Below, piece by piece: positions 51,321 to 61,076 of a stretch of 64,000 nt of DNA; position 1 is the first letter of the stretch, and the number at the start of each line of letters is the position of its first letter. Source of the DNA: Bacteroidota bacterium (GTDB lineage: Bacteria > Bacteroidota > Bacteroidia > NS11-12g > UBA955); contig JAURFW010000008.1 in NCBI GenBank assembly GCA_030834125.1, forward strand, positions 28,459 to 92,458. Direction: 5' to 3'. The notes under the pieces are model-generated. The model ran no database searches. It was not told the DNA's origin and saw nothing but the letters and a program-made list of their open reading frames with translations. The position numbers and the translations under genes are program-made.

Positions 51321-51324
51321 CAGA

Positions 51325-53037
51325 GTGAATTCAGAAGTCGATTTCCCACTTTTCCCATTACCCAAAAACATCGAGATAATGGAATTGGAAGAGTTAATAA
51401 TACTCTCAGAAAATCTTCGCACATTCCTTATTAAAACAATCCTAGAAAATGGAGGTCACTTTGCTGCCAACCTCGGTGTAGTTGAACTAACAGTATCCCT
51501 TCTAAAAATATTTAACCCTTTAAAAAGCCCAATTATTTGGGATGTGGGTCATCAATCATATCCGTATAAAGCATTAACAGGTCGTGCATCTCAAATAAAA
51601 AACATCAGAAAAACTCATGGGATATCTGGATTTCCGAAGTTAGAAGAAAGCGAATACGATGCTTTTGGCACTGGACATTCAAGTACAGCAATTTCATCGG
51701 CTATGGGAATTGCCATAGCCAACAAAATAGAACAAGATGCAAATACTGTTATTGCTGTTGTTGGTGACGGAGCATTTACTGGTGGAATGACTTTTGAAGC
51801 TCTCAACAACTTGAAAGATTCAGGATTAAATGTGTTGATAATTTTAAACGACAACCAAATCGGAATCGATCCAAATACAGGAGCATTAAACCACAACTTA
51901 AAAATTAATAATATTAAAGGTTGGATTCAATGGTTCGGAATTGATTATACTGGCCCCATTGATGGTCACAATATTGAGGAATTAACAGGTGTATTAAGTA
52001 CTTTAAAGTCTCAAAAAGAACCGCGTTTATTACATATAAAAACTACCAAGGGCAAAGGACATTTAGAAGCTGAAAAAGCACAAACTTATTGGCATAGCGC
52101 ACCTCAATTTGTTAAGATTCCTAATACAGTTGCCGAAAGTAGTTGGAGTTCAATTTTTGGGAGCCAAGTATTTAAACTTGCCAATACAAATTCAGATCTG
52201 TTTGGAATAACTCCAGCAATGCCCTCTGGCTCTGGCTTAGTAAAAACAATAGCCCAATTCCCTAATCGATTTATTGATGTTGGCATTTCTGAACAACATG
52301 CTGTTACCTTTAGTGCGGGTATTGCCGCAAAGGGTAAACCAGTAATAATCTCTATTTATTCGACCTTTTTGCAACGCGGATATGATCAATTTATACATGA
52401 TGTTGCAATTCAGAAATTACCAGTTGTTTTGGCAATTGATAGAGCGGGTTTGGTTGGAGAAGATGGACCTACGCACCATGGTGTTTTCGATATTGCATAC
52501 CTACTACCGATTCCAAATATTACAATATTTGCCCCTTTAGATGCCCAAGAGCTTTGGAATTGCTTAAATCTATCAATAAAGTCATCAAATATCTCAGCAA
52601 TTAGATATCCACGAGGAAAATGCCAAAACGCAAAATGGATAGAAAGCAGAACTAACTTTAAACCTATTACTAAACTTAAATCAAGTTCTTCTGAAACATT
52701 AATAATCACGACAGGTAAAGCAACAGAAATTGCTTTATCAATGAGAAAATATGATGATTTAGAATTCAACCATATTCACATACTTCAGATTAAACCTGTT
52801 CCTGAAGAACTAAATTTATTTCAATACAAAAAGATAATTACCGTGGAAGATGGAAGTATAATTGGAGGTATGGGACATTATTTGAAAAGCCAATATGAAG
52901 ATAAAACCTCTGCCAAATGGATTCACTTAGGGATACCGGATAGATTTATCCCACATGGTTCCAATGCTGACTTGTATTTAGACTGCGGTTTTGATTCTGA
53001 TTCTATAGAAAAACTATTGATTACTATCTCTGATTGA
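51325..53037 (+). CDS. dxs: 1-deoxy-D-xylulose-5-phosphate synthase
   Basis: GGHFAANLGVVELTVSLL; WDVGHQSYPYKALTGR; VVGDGAFTGGMTFEALNN; DVGISEQHAVTFSAGIA; LAIDRAGLVGEDGPTHHGVFD. Confidence 0.95.
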   Translation: MNSEVDFPLFPLPKNIEIMELEELIILSENLRTFLIKTILENGGHFAANLGVVELTVSLLKIFNPLKSPIIWDVGHQSYPYKALTGRASQIKNIRKTHGISGFPKLEESEYDAFGTGHSSTAISSAMGIAIANKIEQDANTVIAVVGDGAFTGGMTFEALNNLKDSGLNVLIILNDNQIGIDPNTGALNHNLKINNIKGWIQWFGIDYTGPIDGHNIEELTGVLSTLKSQKEPRLLHIKTTKGKGHLEAEKAQTYWHSAPQFVKIPNTVAESSWSSIFGSQVFKLANTNSDLFGITPAMPSGSGLVKTIAQFPNRFIDVGISEQHAVTFSAGIAAKGKPVIISIYSTFLQRGYDQFIHDVAIQKLPVVLAIDRAGLVGEDGPTHHGVFDIAYLLPIPNITIFAPLDAQELWNCLNLSIKSSNISAIRYPRGKCQNAKWIESRTNFKPITKLKSSSSETLIITTGKATEIALSMRKYDDLEFNHIHILQIKPVPEELNLFQYKKIITVEDGSIIGGMGHYLKSQYEDKTSAKWIHLGIPDRFIPHGSNADLYLDCGFDSDSIEKLLITISD

Positions 53038-53595
53038 TTTTAACCAATTATTTAGCATTTGCTTTCCATCTGGAGTATTGACACTTTCAGGGTGAAATTG
53101 TACAGAATAAATTGGGAGCGTTTTATGCTCCAAAGACATTATTTGACCTTCATCATCCGTGGCGGTAACTAACAATTCATCGGAAGTTCCTTTAACAATT
53201 AGCGAATGATATCGGCCAACTATAACAGGAGGTTTCAAGTTATTATATATTTGACTTGGATAATTAATATTTATTGATGTTGATATCCCATGCATGGGGC
53301 GATTGGATTTAACTAGTTCCAACCCAAAATACTCGCCAATTCCCTGATGCCCAAGACAAACTCCCAAAATACTTTTTTGGGAGTTTACCCACAGGTCTAA
53401 TATTTCCATTAATCTTCCAGACTCCTTTGGTGTATTTGGGCCTGGTCCAATTAAAAGTCCATCAAAATTTGTTGGATTAAAAAAATCGATAGATTTATCG
53501 TGATTACAAACAGAAACTTTAGCACCTAGTTCTTCTAAATAGTGAACAAGGTTAAAAGTAAAACTATCTCGATTATCTAAAAAAACTATTCTCAA
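53014..53595 (-). CDS. Glutamine amidotransferase, anthranilate/aminodeoxychorismate synthase component II
   Basis: FLDNRDSFTFNLVHYLEELGAKV; LLIGPGPNTPKESG; ILGVCLGHQGIGEYFG; VQFHPESVNTPDG. Confidence 0.9.
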   Translation of the reverse strand: MRIVFLDNRDSFTFNLVHYLEELGAKVSVCNHDKSIDFFNPTNFDGLLIGPGPNTPKESGRLMEILDLWVNSQKSILGVCLGHQGIGEYFGLELVKSNRPMHGISTSININYPSQIYNNLKPPVIVGRYHSLIVKGTSDELLVTATDDEGQIMSLEHKTLPIYSVQFHPESVNTPDGKQMLNNWLKSIRDSNQ

Positions 53596-54263
53596 ACGGA
53601 AAACTTCTTACTAATTCCTGGAACAAAATCCTTGGCATATTTAGGCTCGAAATATGCAACATCTTCAAAATCCCTATTTTGGTACTTGGACCATGCAATA
53701 TCTATCATAAATTTAGCATGCAAGGTTGTATCAAAACGCTCACATATACCTAATTCTGAAATAAGTTCAACCGCCTTTGTGTTTGAATTCCCAACAATGA
53801 TAGAATTTGGATGAATTTCAAATTCATTTTCCCCTAAAATCAAGGATTTCACATTTGAATCAGCATCATTCAAATTTACTTCAGAGAAATAAACCTCATT
53901 GCGTCTAGCATCTAACATAGAATAAGCTTTATTTAAATGGAGATTATTTTTCAATGCCCAATTACCTTGCGCAGTTAAACCTGAAACTGCAATTAATGGT
54001 ATACCGGAACCATAACAAATTCCTTTTACTATGCTACTTCCTATACGTAAACCAGTGTAACTACCAGGCCCTTGATTAATTACGACGGCTTGAATCTCTT
54101 CGTTATTTTCCTTTACAAATTCAAATGCTTCATTAATAAAAACCGGAATACATTCTGCATGCGATTGCTTTTCGAAACTCTCACGAGTCCAGTCTTGTTT
54201 GCCTTTCCCGGAACTTAATACAACTGAAGGAAATTCTGCTGAGGTTTCAATTAACAAAAGCAT
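53592..54263 (-). CDS. tsaB: tRNA threonylcarbamoyladenosine biosynthesis protein TsaB
   Basis: LLLIETSAEFPSVVLS; VVINQGPGSYTGLRIGSSIVKGICYGSGIPLIAVSGL; MLDARRNEVYF. Confidence 0.93.
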   Translation of the reverse strand: MLLLIETSAEFPSVVLSSGKGKQDWTRESFEKQSHAECIPVFINEAFEFVKENNEEIQAVVINQGPGSYTGLRIGSSIVKGICYGSGIPLIAVSGLTAQGNWALKNNLHLNKAYSMLDARRNEVYFSEVNLNDADSNVKSLILGENEFEIHPNSIIVGNSNTKAVELISELGICERFDTTLHAKFMIDIAWSKYQNRDFEDVAYFEPKYAKDFVPGISKKFSV

Positions 54264-54267
54264 ATAA

Positions 54268-54275
54268 CAAAGGTA
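54268..54275 (-). promoter_or_regulatory. -7 box TACCTTTG, 4 nt before tsaB ATG
   Basis: Exact TAnnTTTG on the minus strand. Confidence 0.72.
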
Positions 54276-54309
54276 GTAAAAGTAAAAAGGTGATTTTATA
54301 ATGAATGCC

Positions 54310-54317
54310 TAACTTTG
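54310..54317 (+). promoter_or_regulatory. -7 box TAACTTTG upstream of thiolase
   Basis: Exact TAnnTTTG, 15 nt before ATG 54333. Confidence 0.65.
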
Positions 54318-54332
54318 TAAAAAAAGTAGACT

Positions 54333-55511
54333 ATGAGTAAGGAAGTATTTATTGTTGGTGCGAAGAGAACTCCAATGGGAAGTTTTAATGGTAGCTTATC
54401 AACTGTTTCTGCGACACAATTGGGTGCGACAGCCATTAAAGCAGCATTAGAACAAGCTGGTCTTTCAGCAGATACTGTGCAGGAGGTTATCATGGGTAAC
54501 GTTTTACAAGCCGGTGTTGGGCAAGCTCCAGCACGACAAGCATCGAAATTTGCGGGAATACCAGATAACGTTCCAGCAACAACAATAAATAAAGTATGTG
54601 CTTCTGGAATGAAAGCTATTGCTCTGGGAATGCAAAGTATACAATTGGGATATGCAGATATTGTAGTTGCCGGTGGAATGGAAAATATGTCCTTGGCTCC
54701 TCATATTCTACCTAAATCTCGTGGTGGATTTAAATTTGGCCATGTCAATGCACTCGACGTAATTATAAATGATGGGTTGACTGATGTATATTCACAAAAC
54801 TTGATGGGAGTTTGTGCTGAAACTTGTGCCGCAGAATACAAATACACTAGAGAACAACAAGATGAGTTTGCTATCAACAGTTACAAAAGATCTGCGAAAG
54901 CCTGGGAAGAAGGAAAATTTAATAATGAGATTGCCCCTGTTATTATTTCAGGTCGCAAAGGTGATATTGTTGTAGACCACGATGAAGAATATACAAATGT
55001 AAAATTTGACAAAATTGCTGGTTTACGCCCCGTATTTAAAAAAGATGGAACTGTAACAGCAGCTAATGCCTCTACTATTAATGATGGCGCTGCTGCTGTA
55101 ATATTAGTAAGTGGTGAAAAATTAAAAGAATTAGGTCTTATTCCATTAGCAAAAATAACAGGGGTGGCAGATGCAGAACAAGACCCAGAATGGTTTACAA
55201 CAACACCATCAAAAGCTCTGCCAGTTGCTGCCGAAAGAGCGGGTGTTATAGTAGAAGAATTAGATTTTGTTGAACTTAATGAAGCATTTTCAGTTGTGGG
55301 CTTGGTGAACATGGATTTGTTAAAACTAAACCCAGAAAAAGTAAATGTAAATGGAGGCGCAGTATCTCTTGGTCATCCATTAGGTGCTTCCGGTGCACGA
55401 ATTATTGTTACTTTGATTAACGTATTAAAACAAAATAACGGTAAAATTGGTGGAGCTGGAATTTGCAACGGTGGAGGTGGTGCTTCTGCCATGGTTATAG
55501 AAAATTGCTAG
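54333..55511 (+). CDS. Acetyl-CoA C-acetyltransferase (thiolase)
   Basis: VGAKRTPMGSFNGSLS; TINKVCASGMKAIALG; VNGGAVSLGHPLGASGARI; GGAGICNGGGGASAMVIE. Confidence 0.95.
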   Translation: MSKEVFIVGAKRTPMGSFNGSLSTVSATQLGATAIKAALEQAGLSADTVQEVIMGNVLQAGVGQAPARQASKFAGIPDNVPATTINKVCASGMKAIALGMQSIQLGYADIVVAGGMENMSLAPHILPKSRGGFKFGHVNALDVIINDGLTDVYSQNLMGVCAETCAAEYKYTREQQDEFAINSYKRSAKAWEEGKFNNEIAPVIISGRKGDIVVDHDEEYTNVKFDKIAGLRPVFKKDGTVTAANASTINDGAAAVILVSGEKLKELGLIPLAKITGVADAEQDPEWFTTTPSKALPVAAERAGVIVEELDFVELNEAFSVVGLVNMDLLKLNPEKVNVNGGAVSLGHPLGASGARIIVTLINVLKQNNGKIGGAGICNGGGGASAMVIENC

Positions 55512-55544
55512 AATAAGTTTTTGTTTGAAGCGTTACTTTATTGA

Positions 55545-56420
55545 ATGATTCGAATAGGACTACCTTTTTTGCTAATTTTATTTCAATTTAATTATGCATT
55601 TGCCCAAGAGTATTTAACGCCTGTTGAATTAGAGAAAAAAATCCTTACTGTCAATTTTCTAGCTGTTTCGGATACAACAGATGAGGTAAAAATTAACACT
55701 TGCGATTCAATACAAACTTGGCTTCTTCAGAATCTACAAAATCCCGAATCCTGGGATTACCCATTTGATTCCCTTCACCTTACAACAATACCTGTTGCCA
55801 AACATCCTAAATCAAAGGTTAGAATATTTTCGTATAATGCTGTTTTAAAGGGCGGAATATTCAGACATTATGCGATAATTCAACACCGTCAAAAAAAATA
55901 TATTCAGACTTATGCATTATTAGATACATTGCAGGAATTGCACAAAGATGCATTCATGGAGGGATTAAATGCCAATGAATGGATTGGGGCTTTGTATTAT
56001 CAAATAATCCCTTTTAAACATAGTCGAAAACAAGTGTATATTCTAATGGGCTTTGATGGATATAACACAAAGGGAAATCGATCAATATTGGACGTACTCT
56101 ATTTTGAAGATGAACTTCCAATGTTTGGATATGAATTATTCCGAAGCAGTGAATATGATCCAACGCCTGAACCTAGAGAAATATTTCAATACGACGAGTC
56201 TGTAGTTATGTCACTGCGATATGAACAGCAAGGTAATACAATCGTAATGGAAGATTTAGTACCTAAGAGACCCGAATTAGAGGGAGATCCTTGGTCTTTA
56301 ATTCCATCAGGTTATTACAGTGCATATGTTAGAGATGGTAAAACCTGGGTTAAAAAAAGCTTAACCGACAAATTACCATTTGCAGAACCTAAACAACTTG
56401 AAAATCAGATTAATCGTTAG
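55545..56420 (+). CDS. Exported hypothetical protein
   Basis: Signal peptide (FNYAFAQEYLT); no recognised domain. Confidence 0.6.
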   Translation: MIRIGLPFLLILFQFNYAFAQEYLTPVELEKKILTVNFLAVSDTTDEVKINTCDSIQTWLLQNLQNPESWDYPFDSLHLTTIPVAKHPKSKVRIFSYNAVLKGGIFRHYAIIQHRQKKYIQTYALLDTLQELHKDAFMEGLNANEWIGALYYQIIPFKHSRKQVYILMGFDGYNTKGNRSILDVLYFEDELPMFGYELFRSSEYDPTPEPREIFQYDESVVMSLRYEQQGNTIVMEDLVPKRPELEGDPWSLIPSGYYSAYVRDGKTWVKKSLTDKLPFAEPKQLENQINR

Positions 56421-57408
56421 TTAAAACACGCTTTACAACTTCCATTTTATTACCGGTTTCATCCCATTCGCGTTGTGCATTACTACCGGAATTTATACCA
56501 CAACCAGCAAATAAATTAAACTTTGATTGAAAGATTTGTGCTACCCGAAGATTAACCTGCAAATGCCATTCGAAATTATCAATGAGTCCCCAAAATCCAG
56601 AATAAAGTCGTCGATCTTGGGATTCTAATCTATCAATTTCTTGAATTCCATTTTTCACTGGGTATCCAGCAATTGCTGGTGTTGGAACCAATTTTTTTAA
56701 AATCTTATCTAATAGAATATCATTGGCAGAAGCAGTAAACCATTGTCTTAAATGTCTTAAATCTCCTTGTTTCTCCTCATGCACATCACTGACTTCATAT
56801 TTAATGCCATTTAATACTTCGTGTATATGTTTTGTAGTTATAGATTGCTCATCTCTTTCCTTATTTGACCATTTTTCGGAATCATCAAATAAAGTTCCTG
56901 CAAGTGACATGATTTTAAACTTATTATCTGCTTTAGATATTAAAACTTCAGGAGAAGCTCCTATCCAAGTTCCAAATTCTGCAGATAGCAATAAAACAAC
57001 CATAGAATTAGGGTATAATTTACATAGTTGGGTAAATTTTTCTTTCAAATCAAGTCCATCATGTGCACATTCAACTACTCTTGAGATTACTACTTTTTCG
57101 TAATCTTGATTTTTTATTCCGGATTTAATTTGATTCACATTGTTCTCAAATTCCTTATAGCTTGTAGTATTTTGGACATCAGACAAACCATCTATAATTA
57201 CTGCAGATGATAATTCTTTCAAATTGATTTTTTGATGATTATCCTTAATTATTTTTAAATCATCAAATTCACCCCACTGAGATACTACAAATGCGGGATG
57301 TGTAATCATTTTTAAATCATTTATATTCGATTTTATTACTTCACCCTTCCATAAATGAACAGTATCCCCTCCATTTTCTAATCGGCACCATACAGTCGTA
57401 ACTTCCAT
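56410..57408 (-). CDS. menF: Chorismate-binding enzyme, isochorismate synthase-like
   Basis: EKVVISRVVEC; LLLSAEFGTWIGASPEVLISK; KIMSLAGTLF; PTPAIAGYPVKNGIQEI; AGCGINSGSNAQREWDETGNKM. Confidence 0.82.
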   Translation of the reverse strand: MEVTTVWCRLENGGDTVHLWKGEVIKSNINDLKMITHPAFVVSQWGEFDDLKIIKDNHQKINLKELSSAVIIDGLSDVQNTTSYKEFENNVNQIKSGIKNQDYEKVVISRVVECAHDGLDLKEKFTQLCKLYPNSMVVLLLSAEFGTWIGASPEVLISKADNKFKIMSLAGTLFDDSEKWSNKERDEQSITTKHIHEVLNGIKYEVSDVHEEKQGDLRHLRQWFTASANDILLDKILKKLVPTPAIAGYPVKNGIQEIDRLESQDRRLYSGFWGLIDNFEWHLQVNLRVAQIFQSKFNLFAGCGINSGSNAQREWDETGNKMEVVKRVLTND

Positions 57409-57413
57409 CAGTT

Positions 57414-57857
57414 TTAATTTTCTCGCAAGATAACGGCCATTGTAATACTTCCTTTACAAATCAATTTTTCTTTTTGATTGAATAGTTCTACTTCCCAAAC
57501 ATGAGATTTCTTACCAATATGTAATGGTTTACCAATTATAGTAACTTTTTCGCCCATCATTGCTGGTCGAAAATGACTACCCTGAATATTTTGACCCACA
57601 GCAACAAATTTTTCTCTATTAATAACCAAATTAGCAGCCATACTACCTACAATTTCAACTGCAGCCATTGAAGCACCACCATTTAGATGTCCAAGTGGTT
57701 GACAATTATTTTTCCCAACCACCATTGATGCATGAATTTCATTTGGGTGAATATAGGTAAATTCAAGACCAATAGATTGATTCATTGTATTGGAACAATG
57801 TCGGTTCAATTCATCAGCACTTATATTTGCAGTATCAAAAGTTTGATTATATATCAT
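57414..57857 (-). CDS. PaaI-like hotdog-fold thioesterase
   Basis: GLEFTYIHPNEIHASMVVGKNNCQPLGHLNGGASMAAVEIVGSMAA; HFRPAMMGEKVTIIG. Confidence 0.85.
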   Translation of the reverse strand: MIYNQTFDTANISADELNRHCSNTMNQSIGLEFTYIHPNEIHASMVVGKNNCQPLGHLNGGASMAAVEIVGSMAANLVINREKFVAVGQNIQGSHFRPAMMGEKVTIIGKPLHIGKKSHVWEVELFNQKEKLICKGSITMAVILREN

Positions 57858-57880
57858 CACAGCAAATTTCTACTCCTCCG

Positions 57881-58489
57881 ATGAAAAAAACAATTTACTT
57901 GGTAAGACACGGCCAAACTAATTTTAACTTAAAAGGGATTGTTCAAGGGTCTGGAATAGATTCAGAACTAAATGAAACAGGACATCAACAGGCGCAAAAA
58001 TTCTATAACTATTTTAAGGAAGTATCTTTTGATGTAGCTTTTGTTTCCGAATTAAAGCGAACACACCAAAGCATTGAACCTTTCACCTTAAATGGTTTAA
58101 ACCAAATAATGATGCCTGAGTTAAATGAAATTAACTGGGGTGTTTTAGAAGGTCAAGATCCTACACCTGAAGGTTACCAGCATTTCTTATCTATTTCAAA
58201 AAGATGGAAAAGAGGTGATTTACATGCATCAGTTGACGGGGGTGAGTCCGCACATTCAATGGTTGAAAGACAAAGAAAAGGATGGGAAAAAATAAAAGCG
58301 TCGAGCTTCAAGAATATTTTAATTTGCATGCATGGAAGGGCTATTAGATCCTTTTTATGCGTATTAACGGGCAAAGACCCATCTCAAATGGACGACTTTG
58401 AACATACTAACTTAGGGTTATACAAATTAATAGAAAATGAACCCCATTATGAGATTGAGTTATTTAATTTCACAGAACATTTAAAGTAA
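57881..58489 (+). CDS. Histidine phosphatase family protein
   Basis: MKKTIYLVRHGQTNFNLKGIVQG; FVSELKRTHQS; ILICMHGRAIRSFLC. ORF-track start 57785 is upstream of the conserved start at ATG 57881. Confidence 0.9.
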   Translation: MKKTIYLVRHGQTNFNLKGIVQGSGIDSELNETGHQQAQKFYNYFKEVSFDVAFVSELKRTHQSIEPFTLNGLNQIMMPELNEINWGVLEGQDPTPEGYQHFLSISKRWKRGDLHASVDGGESAHSMVERQRKGWEKIKASSFKNILICMHGRAIRSFLCVLTGKDPSQMDDFEHTNLGLYKLIENEPHYEIELFNFTEHLK

Positions 58490-58498
58490 TAAAAAGAG

Positions 58499-58825
58499 GT
58501 GGAGAACACAATAAATATAATAATCATTGACAGAGAAGGAAGGTCTGAAACTTACGAGGCCCCTACGGATTTAAATATGAATTTAATGGAATTTTGTAAA
58601 GCGGTGGAGCTCCCTGTTAAAGGAGAATGTGGAGGAATGGCAATGTGCGCAACTTGTCAGGTTTACATAGAAAGCAAGCATGTATTACCGGAACAGTCTA
58701 ATGAAGAATTAGACATGTTAGATCAAGCATTTTTTGTAGAAGAAAATAGCCGTTTGGGTTGTCAATTGCACTTGAACGAATCATTAAATGGATTAATTGT
58801 AAGATTGGCACCTGAATCAGAATAA
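58499..58825 (+). CDS. 2Fe-2S ferredoxin (adrenodoxin type)
   Basis: GECGGMAMCATCQVYI...RLGCQL: C-x5-C-x2-C ... C. GTG start. Confidence 0.88.
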   Translation: MENTINIIIIDREGRSETYEAPTDLNMNLMEFCKAVELPVKGECGGMAMCATCQVYIESKHVLPEQSNEELDMLDQAFFVEENSRLGCQLHLNESLNGLIVRLAPESE

Positions 58826-58864
58826 TTTATTCCATAAAGTGTTGATAAATTAATAGAGAGAGTG

Positions 58865-58872
58865 TATCTTTG
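58865..58872 (+). promoter_or_regulatory. -7 box TATCTTTG upstream of rpsT
   Basis: Exact TAnnTTTG, 18 nt before ATG 58891. Confidence 0.7.
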
Positions 58873-58890
58873 CACTCCTTAAAAGATAAA

Positions 58891-59145
58891 ATGGCTAATC
58901 ATAAATCAGCAATAAAGAGAATCCGTGCTAATAGCAAGAAACGTGATTTGAATCGCTATCAGCATAAAACTGCACGTACAATCATTAAAAACGTACGCAA
59001 CACGCAAAACAAATCTGAAGCAGAAACTTTATTGAAGTCTGCTTTTGCGGGACTAGACAAATTGGCAAAGAAAAATATTATCCATAAAAATAAAGCGGGT
59101 AATTTGAAATCTAGCCTACAAAAACATGTTAATGCACTGGGCTAA
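58891..59145 (+). CDS. rpsT: 30S ribosomal protein S20
   Basis: MANHKSAIKRIRANSKKRDLNRYQHKTARTIIKNVR. ORF track extends 7 aa upstream into the promoter. Confidence 0.95.
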   Translation: MANHKSAIKRIRANSKKRDLNRYQHKTARTIIKNVRNTQNKSEAETLLKSAFAGLDKLAKKNIIHKNKAGNLKSSLQKHVNALG

Positions 59146-59168
59146 AATTTAACCAGAAAATAATATAG

Positions 59169-59194
59169 AAAAAGGAGGTTATGACCTCCTTTTT
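59169..59194. terminator. Terminator after rpsT, bidirectional-capable
   Basis: AAAAAGGAGGT-tatg-ACCTCCTTTTT, perfect 11-bp stem. Confidence 0.9.
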
Positions 59195-59439
59195 TATTGC
59201 CTATATTTTTTACCTAATTGAAATAATTTTTCAATTGCGATATCACCAATTTCGTGCAATATAGAGACATAGTTCTTACCTTTTTCTCTAACTCTTTCAA
59301 TGGTCCATAGTCTTTCCCTAACAAGGGCTCTCAATGCTGGTTTCGAAAGTTTTAAAACTAAAATATTTTCAGAAAAATTCACAAATTGATTTTCAATTAA
59401 AGTTTTCTTCTCAGGGTTTGATTTCAAATCACATCCCAT
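59194..59439 (-). CDS. Small hypothetical protein
   Basis: 81 aa ORF in the position after pyrH; no recognised family. Confidence 0.45.
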   Translation of the reverse strand: MGCDLKSNPEKKTLIENQFVNFSENILVLKLSKPALRALVRERLWTIERVREKGKNYVSILHEIGDIAIEKLFQLGKKYRQ

Positions 59440-59454
59440 AAAATAATTTAATAA

Positions 59455-60165
59455 CTAATCTTTTACAAGGGTTCCGATATTCTCACCTTGAATTAATTTC
59501 AACAAATTTCCTTTTGTGTTCATATCAAAAACAACGATAGACTTCTTATTCTCTTGGCATAGGGTAATAGCCGTCATATCCATAACGCTCAATCCCAAAT
59601 CATAAACTTGCCTATAACTTATTGTTTCAAATCGTTTCGCGTCCACATGTTTTTCTGGATCCTTATCATAAATTCCATCCACACGAGTACCTTTTATAAC
59701 TAGATCAGCTTCTATTTCAACAGCACGTAATGAGGCAGCAGTGTCTGTTGTGAAATATGGATTACCTGTACCTGCTCCGAATATAACAACTCTACCTTTC
59801 TCTAAATGTCTTATTGCTCTTCTCCGAATAAAGGGTTCAGAAATTTGCTCCATTTTAATAGCTGATAATAAACGTGTAACCATACCTTCTTTTTCGAAAG
59901 ATCCTTGAATAGCCATAGCGTTCATCATTGTTGCTAACATACCCATGTAATCTCCCGTTGCTCGATCCACAACTCCCCCTTGTGCTCCTTGCACACCACG
60001 GAAAATATTTCCTCCACCGATAACTATAGCCACTTCTATACCCAAATCTACTACAGCCTTGACTTCTTCTGCGTACTGTTTCAATATAACTGGATCAATA
60101 CCGTAATCCTGGCTACCAAGTAAACTTTCACCACTTAACTTTAATAATATACGTTTGTAACTCAT
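59455..60165 (-). CDS. pyrH: UMP kinase
   Basis: [69 protein letters not shown]. Confidence 0.97.
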   Translation of the reverse strand: MSYKRILLKLSGESLLGSQDYGIDPVILKQYAEEVKAVVDLGIEVAIVIGGGNIFRGVQGAQGGVVDRATGDYMGMLATMMNAMAIQGSFEKEGMVTRLLSAIKMEQISEPFIRRRAIRHLEKGRVVIFGAGTGNPYFTTDTAASLRAVEIEADLVIKGTRVDGIYDKDPEKHVDAKRFETISYRQVYDLGLSVMDMTAITLCQENKKSIVVFDMNTKGNLLKLIQGENIGTLVKD

Positions 60166-60189
60166 TCTTAATTTATTTTTATAAATACC

Positions 60190-60222
60190 AAAAAAAATCC
60201 CCCGAATTTCGGAGGATTTTTT
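60190..60222. terminator. Terminator-like hairpin between tsf and pyrH
   Basis: Plus strand aaaaaaatcccccgaatttcggaggatttttt: long stem with one mismatch/GU, A/T flanks. Confidence 0.75.
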
Positions 60223-60237
60223 GAATTATCTAAATTT

Positions 60238-61068
60238 TTATCCTAATTGAACTCTTTTGAACTGTTTCACTGTTAAGCCTGATTCAACATCAGCGAGCAT
60301 TTTAGCGACTGACTTTGAACTATCTTTAACGAAGTCCTGATTCAATAACGTGTTTTCTTTGTAGAACTTCTGAAGTTTACCTTCAGCAATCTTATCAATA
60401 ATAGCTTCTGGCTTACCTTCAGCAATTGCTTGCTCACGACCAATTTGCATTTCGCGTTCTACTATTGAAGTATTTACTTGATCTTTATCAACGGCAACTG
60501 GATTCATAGCTGCAATTTGCATTGCAACGTCTTTTCCAGCTTCAACGTTAGAATCACTTGGGGAATTACTTAATTCAACAAGTACACCCATTCTGTTTGC
60601 ACCGTGGATATAAGCAACCACGTTAGCCCCTTCCACCAATTCATATTTAACGACGTCAATTTTTTCTCCGATTTTAGCTACTTCTTCAAGAAGTTTTGAT
60701 TCAAGAGAAACACCATTCATATCAAGGGCTTTCAAAGCATTGATATCTCCAGGCTTGTTAGTCAAAGCGAGAGTTGCAATTTCGCGAGCAAAAGAAACAA
60801 AACCTTCGTTTTTAGCAACAAAGTCAGTTTCGGCACTCAAAACAATAATAACACCTGTTGTTTTATCGTCGTTGGTTATAGCTATAACTGCTCCTTCAGT
60901 TGCTTCACGATCGGCACGTTTTGCTGCAATTTTAGCACCTTTCTTTCTCAAGAAATCGATTGCTGCTTCGAAATCACCACCAGTTTCCTGTAGTGCATTT
61001 TTACAATCCATTAAACCGGCCCCGGTTTGTTGGCGTAACTTATTTACTTCTGATGCGGTAATAGACAT
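60238..61068 (-). CDS. tsf: Elongation factor Ts
   Basis: ITASEVNKLRQQTGAGLMDCKNALQETGGDFEAAIDFLRKKG; ETDFVAKNEGF. Confidence 0.97.
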   Translation of the reverse strand: MSITASEVNKLRQQTGAGLMDCKNALQETGGDFEAAIDFLRKKGAKIAAKRADREATEGAVIAITNDDKTTGVIIVLSAETDFVAKNEGFVSFAREIATLALTNKPGDINALKALDMNGVSLESKLLEEVAKIGEKIDVVKYELVEGANVVAYIHGANRMGVLVELSNSPSDSNVEAGKDVAMQIAAMNPVAVDKDQVNTSIVEREMQIGREQAIAEGKPEAIIDKIAEGKLQKFYKENTLLNQDFVKDSSKSVAKMLADVESGLTVKQFKRVQLG

Positions 61069-61076
61069 GATTTTGA

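Noticed and set aside
54881-55312. 143-aa minus-strand ORF opposite thiolase
   Set aside because: Antisense shadow of a canonical thiolase.
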